This document shows, piece after piece, positions 18,795-25,367 of a stretch of DNA of 34,762 nucleotides; position 1 is the stretch's first letter, and each line of letters begins with the position of its first letter. Both the position numbers and the translations under genes were made by a program. Under the pieces are notes generated by a model. That model saw only the letters and a program-made list of their open reading frames with translations, made no database searches and was not told the origin of the DNA. Source of the DNA: an uncultured Burkholderiales bacterium (GTDB lineage Bacteria > Pseudomonadota > Gammaproteobacteria > Burkholderiales > Burkholderiaceae_C); NCBI GenBank assembly GCA_903880855.1, contig CAIRQX010000094.1:1-34762 (forward strand), in the 5' to 3' direction.

Positions 18795-19805
18795 TCAAAC
18801 TTCGTCGTACACAACTTCAAGCGTCGGCTTGCTGGTGTCGGTCTTGCCGCACATATCAAATTGGGTTGCAGGCTCCAGCACCACATCGCGCCCGACAGCA
18901 GAAGCTGCAAACAGACCCAACAGTTGGTCTTGGGTCATAGGCTTAGGACGCACAGGCTGTGAGGTACCTACGTTTTCCGCAAGTTCTGCAAACATCGGTC
19001 CCCACACTGAATCGGGGCGTCCAATAATTTCGTAGCTAGCACTCTTTCTGCGAATATCTTCGTTAGCAGGGATCGTCGACAACACAGGAATACCCACTGC
19101 CTCGGCAAAGTTGGCGGCCTCTCCGGTTCCATCGTCACGGTTGATGACCATGCCAGCCACGCCCACGTTACCGCCGAGTTTTCTGAAATATTCAACAGCC
19201 GAACAAACATTGTTGGCAACATACAAAGATTGCAAATCGTTGCTGGCAACCACAATCACTTTTTGGCACATGTCTCTGGCGATAGGAAGACCGAATCCTC
19301 CGCACACCACATCACCTAAAAAGTCGAGCAACACATAGTCAAAGCCCCACTCATGGAAGCCGAGTTTCTCAAGCAGTTCAAAGCCGTGGATGATGCCGCG
19401 CCCACCGCAACCACGTCCAACTTCTGGCCCACCCAATTCCATGGCATAAACACCATCGCGTTTAAAGCAGACATCGCCAATCGCGACAGGTTCGCCAGCC
19501 AATTTTTTCTTAGATGAGGTTTCGATGATGGTGGGACAGGCACGTCCGCCGAACAACAAACTGGTCGTGTCACTTTTAGGGTCGCACCCAATCAGCAAAA
19601 CTTTCTTTCCTTGCTGCGCCATCATGTAGCTCAGATTGGCCAAGGTGAAGCTCTTACCGATGCCACCCTTGCCGTAAATTGCAATGATTTGCGTTTCTTT
19701 GGTGACTTCCTGCGTGCTGACGGCATCCATTGGTATGGCAGCCTCTTCTCGCAAACGGTCCACGAATTGGATAGTTTGTTCGTTCGACGTTGATTGTTTA
19801 TTCAT
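18795..19805 (-). CDS. bchX: Chlorophyllide reductase iron protein
   Basis: BchX is the nitrogenase-like ATPase that feeds electrons to BchYZ. The 336-residue protein has P-loop YGKGGIGKS at residues 44-52. Cluster-ligating cysteines are Cys133 (in VGRGCGGRG) and Cys168 (in [10 protein letters not shown]). I use the ATG at 19805, which overlaps the bchC stop as ATGA, rather than the upstream frame-open codon at 19841 inside bchC. The C-terminal extension after the ATPase fold (ending LEVVYDEV) is normal for BchX and separates it from BchL, which is also present in this window. Confidence 0.97.
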   Translation of the reverse strand: MNKQSTSNEQTIQFVDRLREEAAIPMDAVSTQEVTKETQIIAIYGKGGIGKSFTLANLSYMMAQQGKKVLLIGCDPKSDTTSLLFGGRACPTIIETSSKKKLAGEPVAIGDVCFKRDGVYAMELGGPEVGRGCGGRGIIHGFELLEKLGFHEWGFDYVLLDFLGDVVCGGFGLPIARDMCQKVIVVASNDLQSLYVANNVCSAVEYFRKLGGNVGVAGMVINRDDGTGEAANFAEAVGIPVLSTIPANEDIRRKSASYEIIGRPDSVWGPMFAELAENVGTSQPVRPKPMTQDQLLGLFAASAVGRDVVLEPATQFDMCGKTDTSKPTLEVVYDEV

Positions 19806-20755
19806 GCGTGGGCACTCCAGTCCAAAACCATCTTGAGGCAAGAAACATCGCCAAACGCAGTCTCATAGGCAGCGTTGGCAGAATGAAAGGCTTGCACATG
19901 TGTGACCAAACCTTTCAGAGAAAGTTGTCCGCTGTTGACCAGTTGATTGACTGCTAACAAATCGGATCTCTTCCATTCGGCAGACACGCGAATACGCGCT
20001 TCACGGCCAAATGCAGGCGAGTAAGAAAACTGAAGACCGTGCTTGTAGAAACCAGCCAAGACCACTTCACCGCCAGGACGAATGCGTTGGATCAACTGAT
20101 CCAAAACGCTCGCATCGCCATTGACGTCATAAATGGCTTGGTAGTCTTTGCGTGGGTCATCCTCAGGACGAATGACTTCGTAGCCTTGTGCGCCCTTGGC
20201 GATTTCGGGTTGCGTTTCCCACACCGTTGGCGCAGGGCATCCGGCCGCGATGGTGAGTCGCGCTAACAAGCGCCCCATCACACCGTGGCCAATGATCAGG
20301 TCGGGAGGGGTGAAAGGTTCCTGTGTGCCACCACCTGAAACGGCGTGGTACGCAGTGGCGGCAAGCGCCAATAAAACGGCATCCGTTCCTAGCGTATCGG
20401 AGACGGGTAAAACTTGCGTATCCGACACCACCAATCGGGATGCGGCTCCGCCATACATACTTTTGACACCCGAGAAGCAATTGGCCCCTGGGACAAAAAC
20501 CATGTCGCCTTCTTTTAGCTTGGCACCTTTGTGCGCTTTGACCACTTGACCAAAGGTTTCAAATCCTGGGATCAAGGGGTAATCCATGCCTGGCAAGGCT
20601 GACATGCTGCCATCCCACAACATGCGCTCAGCACCGGTACTGATACCGCTGTACTGCACAGCTACTTCTACTTGACCCGCTTCGATGTTGGGAAGCTCGA
20701 GCGCCTGTAATGACAATTTCTTGGGTCTATCAAAAACGACTGCAGTAGATTTCAT
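19802..20755 (-). CDS. bchC: 3-hydroxyethyl bacteriochlorophyllide a dehydrogenase (copy in the array)
   Basis: BchC oxidises the C3 hydroxyethyl group to acetyl late in bacteriochlorophyll a synthesis. The 317-residue MDR-family protein has SGISTGAERMLWDG, PGFETFGQV, LALAATAYHAVSGGG and the cofactor-site region DLIIGHGVMGRLLARL. It begins the bchCXYZ-puf stretch and is preceded by two perfect PpsR palindromes overlapping a TTGACA promoter. The predicted transcription start falls almost on the ATG and I see no Shine-Dalgarno, so a nearly leaderless mRNA is possible. A second complete paralogue lies at 24153-25103. Confidence 0.95.
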   Translation of the reverse strand: MKSTAVVFDRPKKLSLQALELPNIEAGQVEVAVQYSGISTGAERMLWDGSMSALPGMDYPLIPGFETFGQVVKAHKGAKLKEGDMVFVPGANCFSGVKSMYGGAASRLVVSDTQVLPVSDTLGTDAVLLALAATAYHAVSGGGTQEPFTPPDLIIGHGVMGRLLARLTIAAGCPAPTVWETQPEIAKGAQGYEVIRPEDDPRKDYQAIYDVNGDASVLDQLIQRIRPGGEVVLAGFYKHGLQFSYSPAFGREARIRVSAEWKRSDLLAVNQLVNSGQLSLKGLVTHVQAFHSANAAYETAFGDVSCLKMVLDWSAHA

Positions 20756-20758
20756 AGG

Positions 20759-20802
20759 TGTATTTTTAGCCTTACAGTTATGAGTGTCAAGATTAATTTA
20801 CA
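20759..20802. promoter_or_regulatory. Two PpsR/CrtJ operators in front of bchC
   Basis: There are two perfect TGT-N12-ACA palindromes, at 20759-20776 and 20785-20802, separated by exactly 8 bp. The same 8-bp spacing underlies cooperative CrtJ binding at the R. capsulatus bchC promoter. One box covers the -35 and the other the -10 of the predicted promoter, so occupancy should block RNA polymerase. Confidence 0.85.
20763..20790 (-). promoter_or_regulatory. Predicted bchC promoter
   Basis: On the - strand there is a perfect TTGACA (20790-20785), a 16-bp spacer and TAAAAA (20768-20763, four of six matches to TATAAT). Transcription would start about 1-3 nt before the bchC ATG at 20755. The element lies within the two PpsR boxes. 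It would drive bchCXYZ and probably contribute to puf expression. Confidence 0.5.
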
Positions 20803-20816
20803 GTTTTTGATGAAAA

Positions 20817-22004
20817 CTAGGGCAAACACTTATGTTTTCGACCCAAAAGAATTTGCGCATGGATCGGCATGTTGTTGGGAACCTGCTCCACACCCATAAA
20901 CCCTGCCTTGCGCATCATCCCCATCAACTCCTCTGGGGTTCTAAGCCGGCCAGCCCCCATGGCGAGCAAATAGAAATGAAAGTACGCATCTGTCTGCGTC
21001 AACCCGTCTACGCCCTGGGAGTAGGTATTTGCCATTGGCTCGGCCAAGAGCAAAGTTCCGCCCGCAGGCAGTGCGTCGTGTATTTTTTGCAGTAATTGCT
21101 GAACTACCGCATCAGGGTGGTCATGCGCCACACGCACCAAAGTGACCAAATCAGCCCCTTGGGGCAAGGGGTCGTGCAAGAAATTACCGGGGCATAAATC
21201 CAATCGATCAATCAATCCCTTACTCTGAAACGTAGCCTTAGCCAACTCAAGCACAGGGGGCAAATCAAATAATTTGATTGACAGGTGCTTGGCATGCAAG
21301 GCCAGTTCACTGGCAAATCGGCCCTTGCCAGCGCCCACATCTAAGACGCAACGGTGCTCTTCAAAATAGTAGGAACCAAGGATTTCTTGAACGACAAATT
21401 CTTGGGAGGAAGCCATCAAATCTGAATAGCGGCTGAACTTTTCCTGGGCCGCGCGTTCGGCTGCTTGCGCATCATGTGCATACGGCCAATATTCGGCCAT
21501 GCTGCCCCGCCACGCATTGTTCAAAAAGGCCAAGGGGTCTTCCATGTCGCGGTACAACAAATGGTTGTGCTCGACCATGGCGCCGATTCCTGAATGCACA
21601 GCCAGAGGAACACCGAGGGCACCTAGGCCAAATCTTTGATGGCTGCGGTACTCCAACAATCCTAAAGAAACTGCCGACAGCAACAAGCGCTGCAAAGCTT
21701 CTGCTGGGAGCTGTGTTTGCAATGAAATTTGCTGCAGGCTCAAAGGCCTTTGGTGAAGCATTTTGAACAGGTCTAGTCGAACGCAACCAAGCAGCACTTG
21801 GGAATAAACAAACCCCGACATTAAGTCGAAAATTTTTTGTGTCCGACGTTTTGTGATCCAACGCGTGAAAGGGTTACCCAATGACCACTGGTACATCTTT
21901 GGGCTTGCGTAGATACGCTCCAACCACTGCAACAAACGGTCTTGCCAAGTGGTTACCTCAATCAAACCGTGAGACAGGCTGGCAATATCCATGGGCTTAC
22001 TCAC
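20817..22004 (-). CDS. crtF: Demethylspheroidene O-methyltransferase
   Basis: CrtF methylates the C-1 hydroxyl of hydroxy-carotenoids (for example demethylspheroidene) with S-adenosylmethionine. The 395-residue protein has an N-terminal dimerisation/winged-helix part (LLSAVSLGLLEYRS) and a SAM-binding motif VLDVGAGKGRFASELALH. The C-terminal catalytic region contains LVRVAHDHPDAVVQQLLQKIHDALPAGGTLLLAEPM, where the VAHDHPD His is in the position of the catalytic base of plant-type O-methyltransferases. The listed start is a GTG overlapping the crtE stop (GTGA); the ATG at 21992 is an alternative. It is co-transcribed with crtE. Confidence 0.93.
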   Translation of the reverse strand: MSKPMDIASLSHGLIEVTTWQDRLLQWLERIYASPKMYQWSLGNPFTRWITKRRTQKIFDLMSGFVYSQVLLGCVRLDLFKMLHQRPLSLQQISLQTQLPAEALQRLLLSAVSLGLLEYRSHQRFGLGALGVPLAVHSGIGAMVEHNHLLYRDMEDPLAFLNNAWRGSMAEYWPYAHDAQAAERAAQEKFSRYSDLMASSQEFVVQEILGSYYFEEHRCVLDVGAGKGRFASELALHAKHLSIKLFDLPPVLELAKATFQSKGLIDRLDLCPGNFLHDPLPQGADLVTLVRVAHDHPDAVVQQLLQKIHDALPAGGTLLLAEPMANTYSQGVDGLTQTDAYFHFYLLAMGAGRLRTPEELMGMMRKAGFMGVEQVPNNMPIHAQILLGRKHKCLP

Positions 22005-22948
22005 TGAATGATTTGCTGTTGTTGCGCCCCATTACGCAGTGAGACACGCCTCTTTGCAGGCTTTGCGCTCACAGCGCGCTTGCGATAGTCCTCACACATA
22101 GACTTAGGCACTAAGCGCTGAGACTCCATCAAAACCAACTGCTTGAGCATGTCTCTGCACGCGCACTCGGGAATGGAATCTCCCGCTTGCTTGATAAGCG
22201 AATCAAAATGCGCAATCGCACCATCCAAGCCCAAGGCTTGGGCCGAGCTAGGTCGCTCATTGAGTTTGTCTTGGCCAACGGGTTTGCCCAACATTGCAAT
22301 GTCGCCCAACACATCACGGATGTCATCTGCGACTTGGTAGGCCTCGCCTAAGAAAGCCCCCAAAGACGCCCACGGCTTGGGCGATTGACCACTGGCAATC
22401 GCTCCCGCGGATGTCGCGGATACAAACAAGGCCCCTGTTTTAGACCGCTGGTACTGCGCCAAGTCTGCGGAGGTTTCGCACTCCCATGCTTGCCCGGCCA
22501 CAATGCCGTTGGGTAAGCCTACCCCTTGGGACAGGTTATCCATCAGAGCAATCATTCGGTCTGGGTGTTGTCGACCGGCGTTTAGCAGCACTTGGTAGGC
22601 CATGACGATCAATCCGTCACCTGCCAACAGGGCCAAGGGCTCACTGAAGGCCTTATGTACCGTTGGTAAACCCCGTCGAAAATCGGCGTTGTCAAACGCT
22701 GGCATGTCGTCATGCACCAACGACGCGCAGTGCATCAACTCCAGAGATACCGCGGCAGCATTGGTGAGTTCAGGGGCATCGTCTCCACACGCCTTGGCCA
22801 CGGCCAGACAGAGCTGCGGGCGAATTCTGGCGCCACCCGAGAAGACAGCGTGGCGCATGGACGCCTGCAATCGAGGGGGTGCCCCTGACCCAACGGCCGT
22901 CTCAAAGTGTGACTTCAGCGCCTCTTCGGCCCGTATCAATAGACTCAT
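22001..22948 (-). CDS. crtE: Geranylgeranyl diphosphate synthase
   Basis: CrtE makes GGPP, the precursor of carotenoids and of the bacteriochlorophyll tail. The 315-residue protein has the first aspartate-rich motif DDMPAFD (from residue 80) followed by FRRGLPTVHK, and the second as QVADDIRDVLGD. The ATG at 22948 has AAGGGGG six bases upstream, so I prefer it over a GTG at 22969. It is the first gene of the long - strand array. It is preceded by the strongest-looking promoter of the window, overlaid by three PpsR operators. Confidence 0.93.
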   Translation of the reverse strand: MSLLIRAEEALKSHFETAVGSGAPPRLQASMRHAVFSGGARIRPQLCLAVAKACGDDAPELTNAAAVSLELMHCASLVHDDMPAFDNADFRRGLPTVHKAFSEPLALLAGDGLIVMAYQVLLNAGRQHPDRMIALMDNLSQGVGLPNGIVAGQAWECETSADLAQYQRSKTGALFVSATSAGAIASGQSPKPWASLGAFLGEAYQVADDIRDVLGDIAMLGKPVGQDKLNERPSSAQALGLDGAIAHFDSLIKQAGDSIPECACRDMLKQLVLMESQRLVPKSMCEDYRKRAVSAKPAKRRVSLRNGAQQQQIIQ

Positions 22949-22969
22949 ACCGCCCCCTTGTAATGTCAC

Positions 22970-23039
22970 TGTCGAGAAGAAATGACAGATCTTTATGTAA
23001 ATATATCATTACATCTGCTATTGTCAATACTCGTTGACA
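22970..23039. promoter_or_regulatory. Three tandem PpsR/CrtJ operators in front of crtE
   Basis: There are three perfect TGT-N12-ACA palindromes, at 22970-22987, 22996-23013 and 23022-23039. Each neighbouring pair is separated by exactly 8 bp (26-bp period). The outermost covers the -35, the middle one the -10, and the innermost the early transcribed leader. Paired boxes with 8-bp spacing are the known cooperative arrangement for CrtJ; three in register is unusual. Confidence 0.88.
23000..23027 (-). promoter_or_regulatory. Predicted crtE promoter
   Basis: On the - strand: TTGACA (23027-23022, perfect), a 16-bp spacer and TATATT (23005-23000, five of six). The predicted start is near 22993, giving a leader of about 45 nt with a good Shine-Dalgarno before the crtE ATG. 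It is embedded in the three PpsR boxes. Confidence 0.65.
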
Positions 23040-23072
23040 CTTTGGCGGTTTAGGGCCTTCAGCCCTGGGGGG

Positions 23073-24017
23073 TCAGCGTTTTAGGGTCGAATTTAAGAAC
23101 TCAATGACGGCCTTCAAGCCAATGTCGGGTTGCTCTTCCTGAACCAAATGGCCTAATTTGGGCAATAGCACTATTTGAGATTGCGCCAATATATTTGAGT
23201 AGCTTTTTGCATTACCACTGGGGATCATGCGATCTTCTTCACCCCAAATTAACAAGGTTGGGGCTGTTATTTTTTTCAGGCGCGGAACGGGATCGGTATA
23301 AATGGTTTGGTTCGCCCGCTCCAATATGGCGGCACGAACGCCCGGCGCTCGCAACATATCGTAGTAACGATCCACCAAACTGTCGTTCAAGGCGTTGGCA
23401 TCAAAAAATGCAGGCTCAATGGATTTGCGCACCAAGAATTTGGGAAGCGAAAACTTGATCACCCCCATGATCCCTGGCATCGCATAGGGCTTGGTGCCAA
23501 TGTCTTTGGTCTCTGGGAAGCCATCGGGCGCCATCAGAACTAAGGCATTCACGCGATCTGGTTGCGAGGCTGCCAAGCCCCAAGCCATTTTTCCGCCCAT
23601 AGAGTGCCCGATAAGTGAGTAAGTAGACAAACCTAACTTATCTACAAAATGCATCAATGTGGAAACATCTTTTTGCTCGGAATAATCTTGGCTAGGGCTG
23701 GCGCCAGTGAGGCCAAACCCAGGTAAATCTAAGCGGATCACCCTGTAATCTTTTTCTAGCGGAGTAGCCCATGCATCCCAGGTTTGGAGGCTTGAACCAA
23801 AACCATGCAATAACAAAAGAACAGGCGCATCTTTAGGGCCAGTGTCTTTGTAATGGATATGCAGCCCGTCCACTTCCACAACATGTTGCGAAGCAGATCC
23901 ATAACGCAACTTGAGTTCATACAACGCAATGTCTGGCGCCCACAAACCATAAAGTACACCCGCTGATAAAAAAACACTGGCCAACAAAACACCACCTAGA
24001 TTGAGTAATTTATGCAT
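23073..24017 (-). CDS. Membrane-anchored alpha/beta hydrolase, substrate unknown
   Basis: This is an alpha/beta-hydrolase-fold enzyme of 314 residues with an N-terminal hydrophobic anchor (LNLGGVLLASVFLSAGVLYG). It has an oxyanion block LLHGFGSSLQTWD, a nucleophile elbow GHSMGG, an acid in WGEEDRMIP, and a catalytic His in LGHLVQEEQP. I use the ATG at 24017, since the frame-open codon at 24035 is TTG. It reads toward crtE, 124 bp upstream of that gene, and is divergent from the second bchC. It is not a clear BchO: BchO lacks such an anchor. A role in pigment turnover is possible from location only. Confidence 0.82.
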   Translation of the reverse strand: MHKLLNLGGVLLASVFLSAGVLYGLWAPDIALYELKLRYGSASQHVVEVDGLHIHYKDTGPKDAPVLLLLHGFGSSLQTWDAWATPLEKDYRVIRLDLPGFGLTGASPSQDYSEQKDVSTLMHFVDKLGLSTYSLIGHSMGGKMAWGLAASQPDRVNALVLMAPDGFPETKDIGTKPYAMPGIMGVIKFSLPKFLVRKSIEPAFFDANALNDSLVDRYYDMLRAPGVRAAILERANQTIYTDPVPRLKKITAPTLLIWGEEDRMIPSGNAKSYSNILAQSQIVLLPKLGHLVQEEQPDIGLKAVIEFLNSTLKR

Positions 24018-24070
24018 ACGTTTACTAAATTGCAAACTTATTTTTTGTCAACCATTATGCATTTAAACTG

Positions 24071-24103
24071 TTCAACGTCGCTGTGTTTGCATCGTTGAAA
24101 CAC
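24071..24103. promoter_or_regulatory. Nested inverted repeats in the hydrolase-bchC2 divergent promoter region
   Basis: TTCAACG (24071-24077) pairs with CGTTGAA (24093-24099). An overlapping repeat GTGTTT (24083-24088) pairs with AAACAC (24098-24103). The second contains TGT-N13-ACA, one base longer than a PpsR box. They lie centrally between the two divergent genes and may form an operator for an unidentified regulator. Confidence 0.35.
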
Positions 24104-24115
24104 CTGCTTAAGGCT

Positions 24116-24144
24116 TTGACAAGCTCCATTCATTTAATTAAAAA
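24116..24144 (+). promoter_or_regulatory. Possible promoter of the second bchC
   Basis: TTGACA (24116-24121) is followed by a 17-bp spacer and TAAAAA (24139-24144). As in the array bchC, the predicted start lies only a few bases before the ATG (24153), with no Shine-Dalgarno. Unlike that promoter, no TGT-N12-ACA box overlaps it. Confidence 0.4.
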
Positions 24145-24152
24145 TTTCTCCC

Positions 24153-25103
24153 ATGAAAGCCAAAGCCATTGTTTTTGAAGCCCCAAAATCTTTGCAGGTT
24201 CGTGAACTTGAACTCGCGCCCATGGGTCCACTTGATTTAGAAGTTGTGGTCTCTTTCAGTGGCATCAGTACAGGCACTGAACGCTTGTTGTGGGAAGGTA
24301 CTATGCCCCCCTTTCCTGGCTTGTCTTACCCGCTAGTTCCTGGTTATGAAACGGTGGGCACCATCGTTGATCTAGGCGCAGAGGTTTCTGGTTTACAAAA
24401 AGGAGACCTCGTTTTTTTACCAGGCTCGTATGCGTTTCAAGGTGTTCAAAATTTATTTGGCGGTTCGGGCGCACGTCTTGTGGTGCCGCATGATCGAGCA
24501 GTCAAACTTGACCCTGCTTTGGGTAGTAAAGGCGTGTTGTTAGCTTTGGCAGCCACTGCACACCATGTGTTCACCGTGGGACGAGAAGGTGTAGCTTTAG
24601 CCTACCCAGACCTGATCATTGGTCACGGCATCATGGGCAGATTGTTAGCGCGCATGGTGGTTGCTGCTGGAAAGCCCGCCCCAGTAGTTTGGGAAACACA
24701 AGCTATTCGACAAGCAGGCGCTTTAGGGTATGACGTGATCCATCCCGATCAAGACACGCGCAAAGATTACCGCTGCATTTGTGATGTGAGTGGTGATGCT
24801 GGCATTTTGAATCGTGTCATTCCCAAAATGGCAGCTGGCGGTGAAGTAGTGCTCGCGGGGTTTTACAAACAAGATTTGGCTTTTGCCTATCCGCCTGCAT
24901 TCATGCGCGAAGCCACCATTCGTGTTGCTGCGCAATGGAAAAAACATGATCTCGATGCCGTTGTGGCTATGTTTCATGATGGTAGTTTGCCGCTTGAAGG
25001 GCTTATTACCCATTTTGAAAAAGCTGATCAAGCCCAGCATGCTTACGAGATCGCTTTTGGTGATCCGCAATGCCTGAAGATGGTGATCGACTGGACTAAC
25101 TAA
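24153..25103 (+). CDS. bchC: Second BchC-type dehydrogenase (paralogue)
   Basis: This is a complete 316-residue homologue of the array BchC. It shares SGISTG-ER-LW-G, PG-ETVG, LALAATA-H, DLIIGHG-MGRLLAR, GGEVVLAGFYK and the C-terminal CLKMV-DW. About half the first 70 residues are identical by eye, so the copies are old paralogues. All conserved motifs seen in the array copy are kept here, so it is probably an active 3-hydroxyethyl-(bacterio)chlorophyllide dehydrogenase or a variant with shifted substrate or expression. It is transcribed opposite to the rest of the right arm, divergent from the alpha/beta hydrolase, and its promoter lacks PpsR boxes. Its stop overlaps by 4 nt a small gene on the other strand. 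Confidence 0.88.
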   Translation: MKAKAIVFEAPKSLQVRELELAPMGPLDLEVVVSFSGISTGTERLLWEGTMPPFPGLSYPLVPGYETVGTIVDLGAEVSGLQKGDLVFLPGSYAFQGVQNLFGGSGARLVVPHDRAVKLDPALGSKGVLLALAATAHHVFTVGREGVALAYPDLIIGHGIMGRLLARMVVAAGKPAPVVWETQAIRQAGALGYDVIHPDQDTRKDYRCICDVSGDAGILNRVIPKMAAGGEVVLAGFYKQDLAFAYPPAFMREATIRVAAQWKKHDLDAVVAMFHDGSLPLEGLITHFEKADQAQHAYEIAFGDPQCLKMVIDWTN

Positions 25104-25315
25104 ACCCAGACGTCGACTTCGCTGCCCAGGGTGTCAAGACGGTTCTTAGCCCCATCATGCAAATGGCTCTCCCGATCAGTCTGGCCTATATTTGTCAAGT
25201 TATCCGAGATCTCATCCACAGCAAATGTGCGCGGCTTAGAGATGGCCGATATTTTTTTAATAGCAGTTTGCGCCCTATTGACAGTGCTATTCATGCTGAC
25301 GGCACCAATACGCAT
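25100..25315 (-). CDS. Hypothetical small protein, 71 residues
   Basis: I do not recognise this product. It is a polar 71-residue protein (NSTVNRAQTAIKKIS, AVDEISDNLTNIGQ, RLDTLGSEVDVWV) with no membrane segment and no Cys. The support for its reality is a strong Shine-Dalgarno (AAAGGGGG) four bases before the ATG and protein-like composition. It converges with the second bchC, sharing 4 nt at the stops, and fills most of the otherwise empty 25,104-25,367 gap. It may be a leftover fragment of a larger gene. Confidence 0.45.
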   Translation of the reverse strand: MRIGAVSMNSTVNRAQTAIKKISAISKPRTFAVDEISDNLTNIGQTDRESHLHDGAKNRLDTLGSEVDVWV

Positions 25316-25367
25316 ATAAGCCCCCTTTCCCCTATTATTTGAATAATCGGCAGAAGAGGAGGTTCCT

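Noticed and set aside
23052-23066. Terminator after the alpha/beta hydrolase
   Set aside because: AGGGC/GCCCT forms only a 5-bp stem and no U-run follows on either strand.
23073-24017. Naming the alpha/beta hydrolase bchO
   Set aside because: It has an N-terminal membrane anchor and only generic hydrolase motifs; nothing specific to BchO is visible.
24084-24102. PpsR-like box upstream of the second bchC
   Set aside because: The spacing is TGT-N13-ACA, one base too long; PpsR/CrtJ sites are strict N12 in the two arrays found here.
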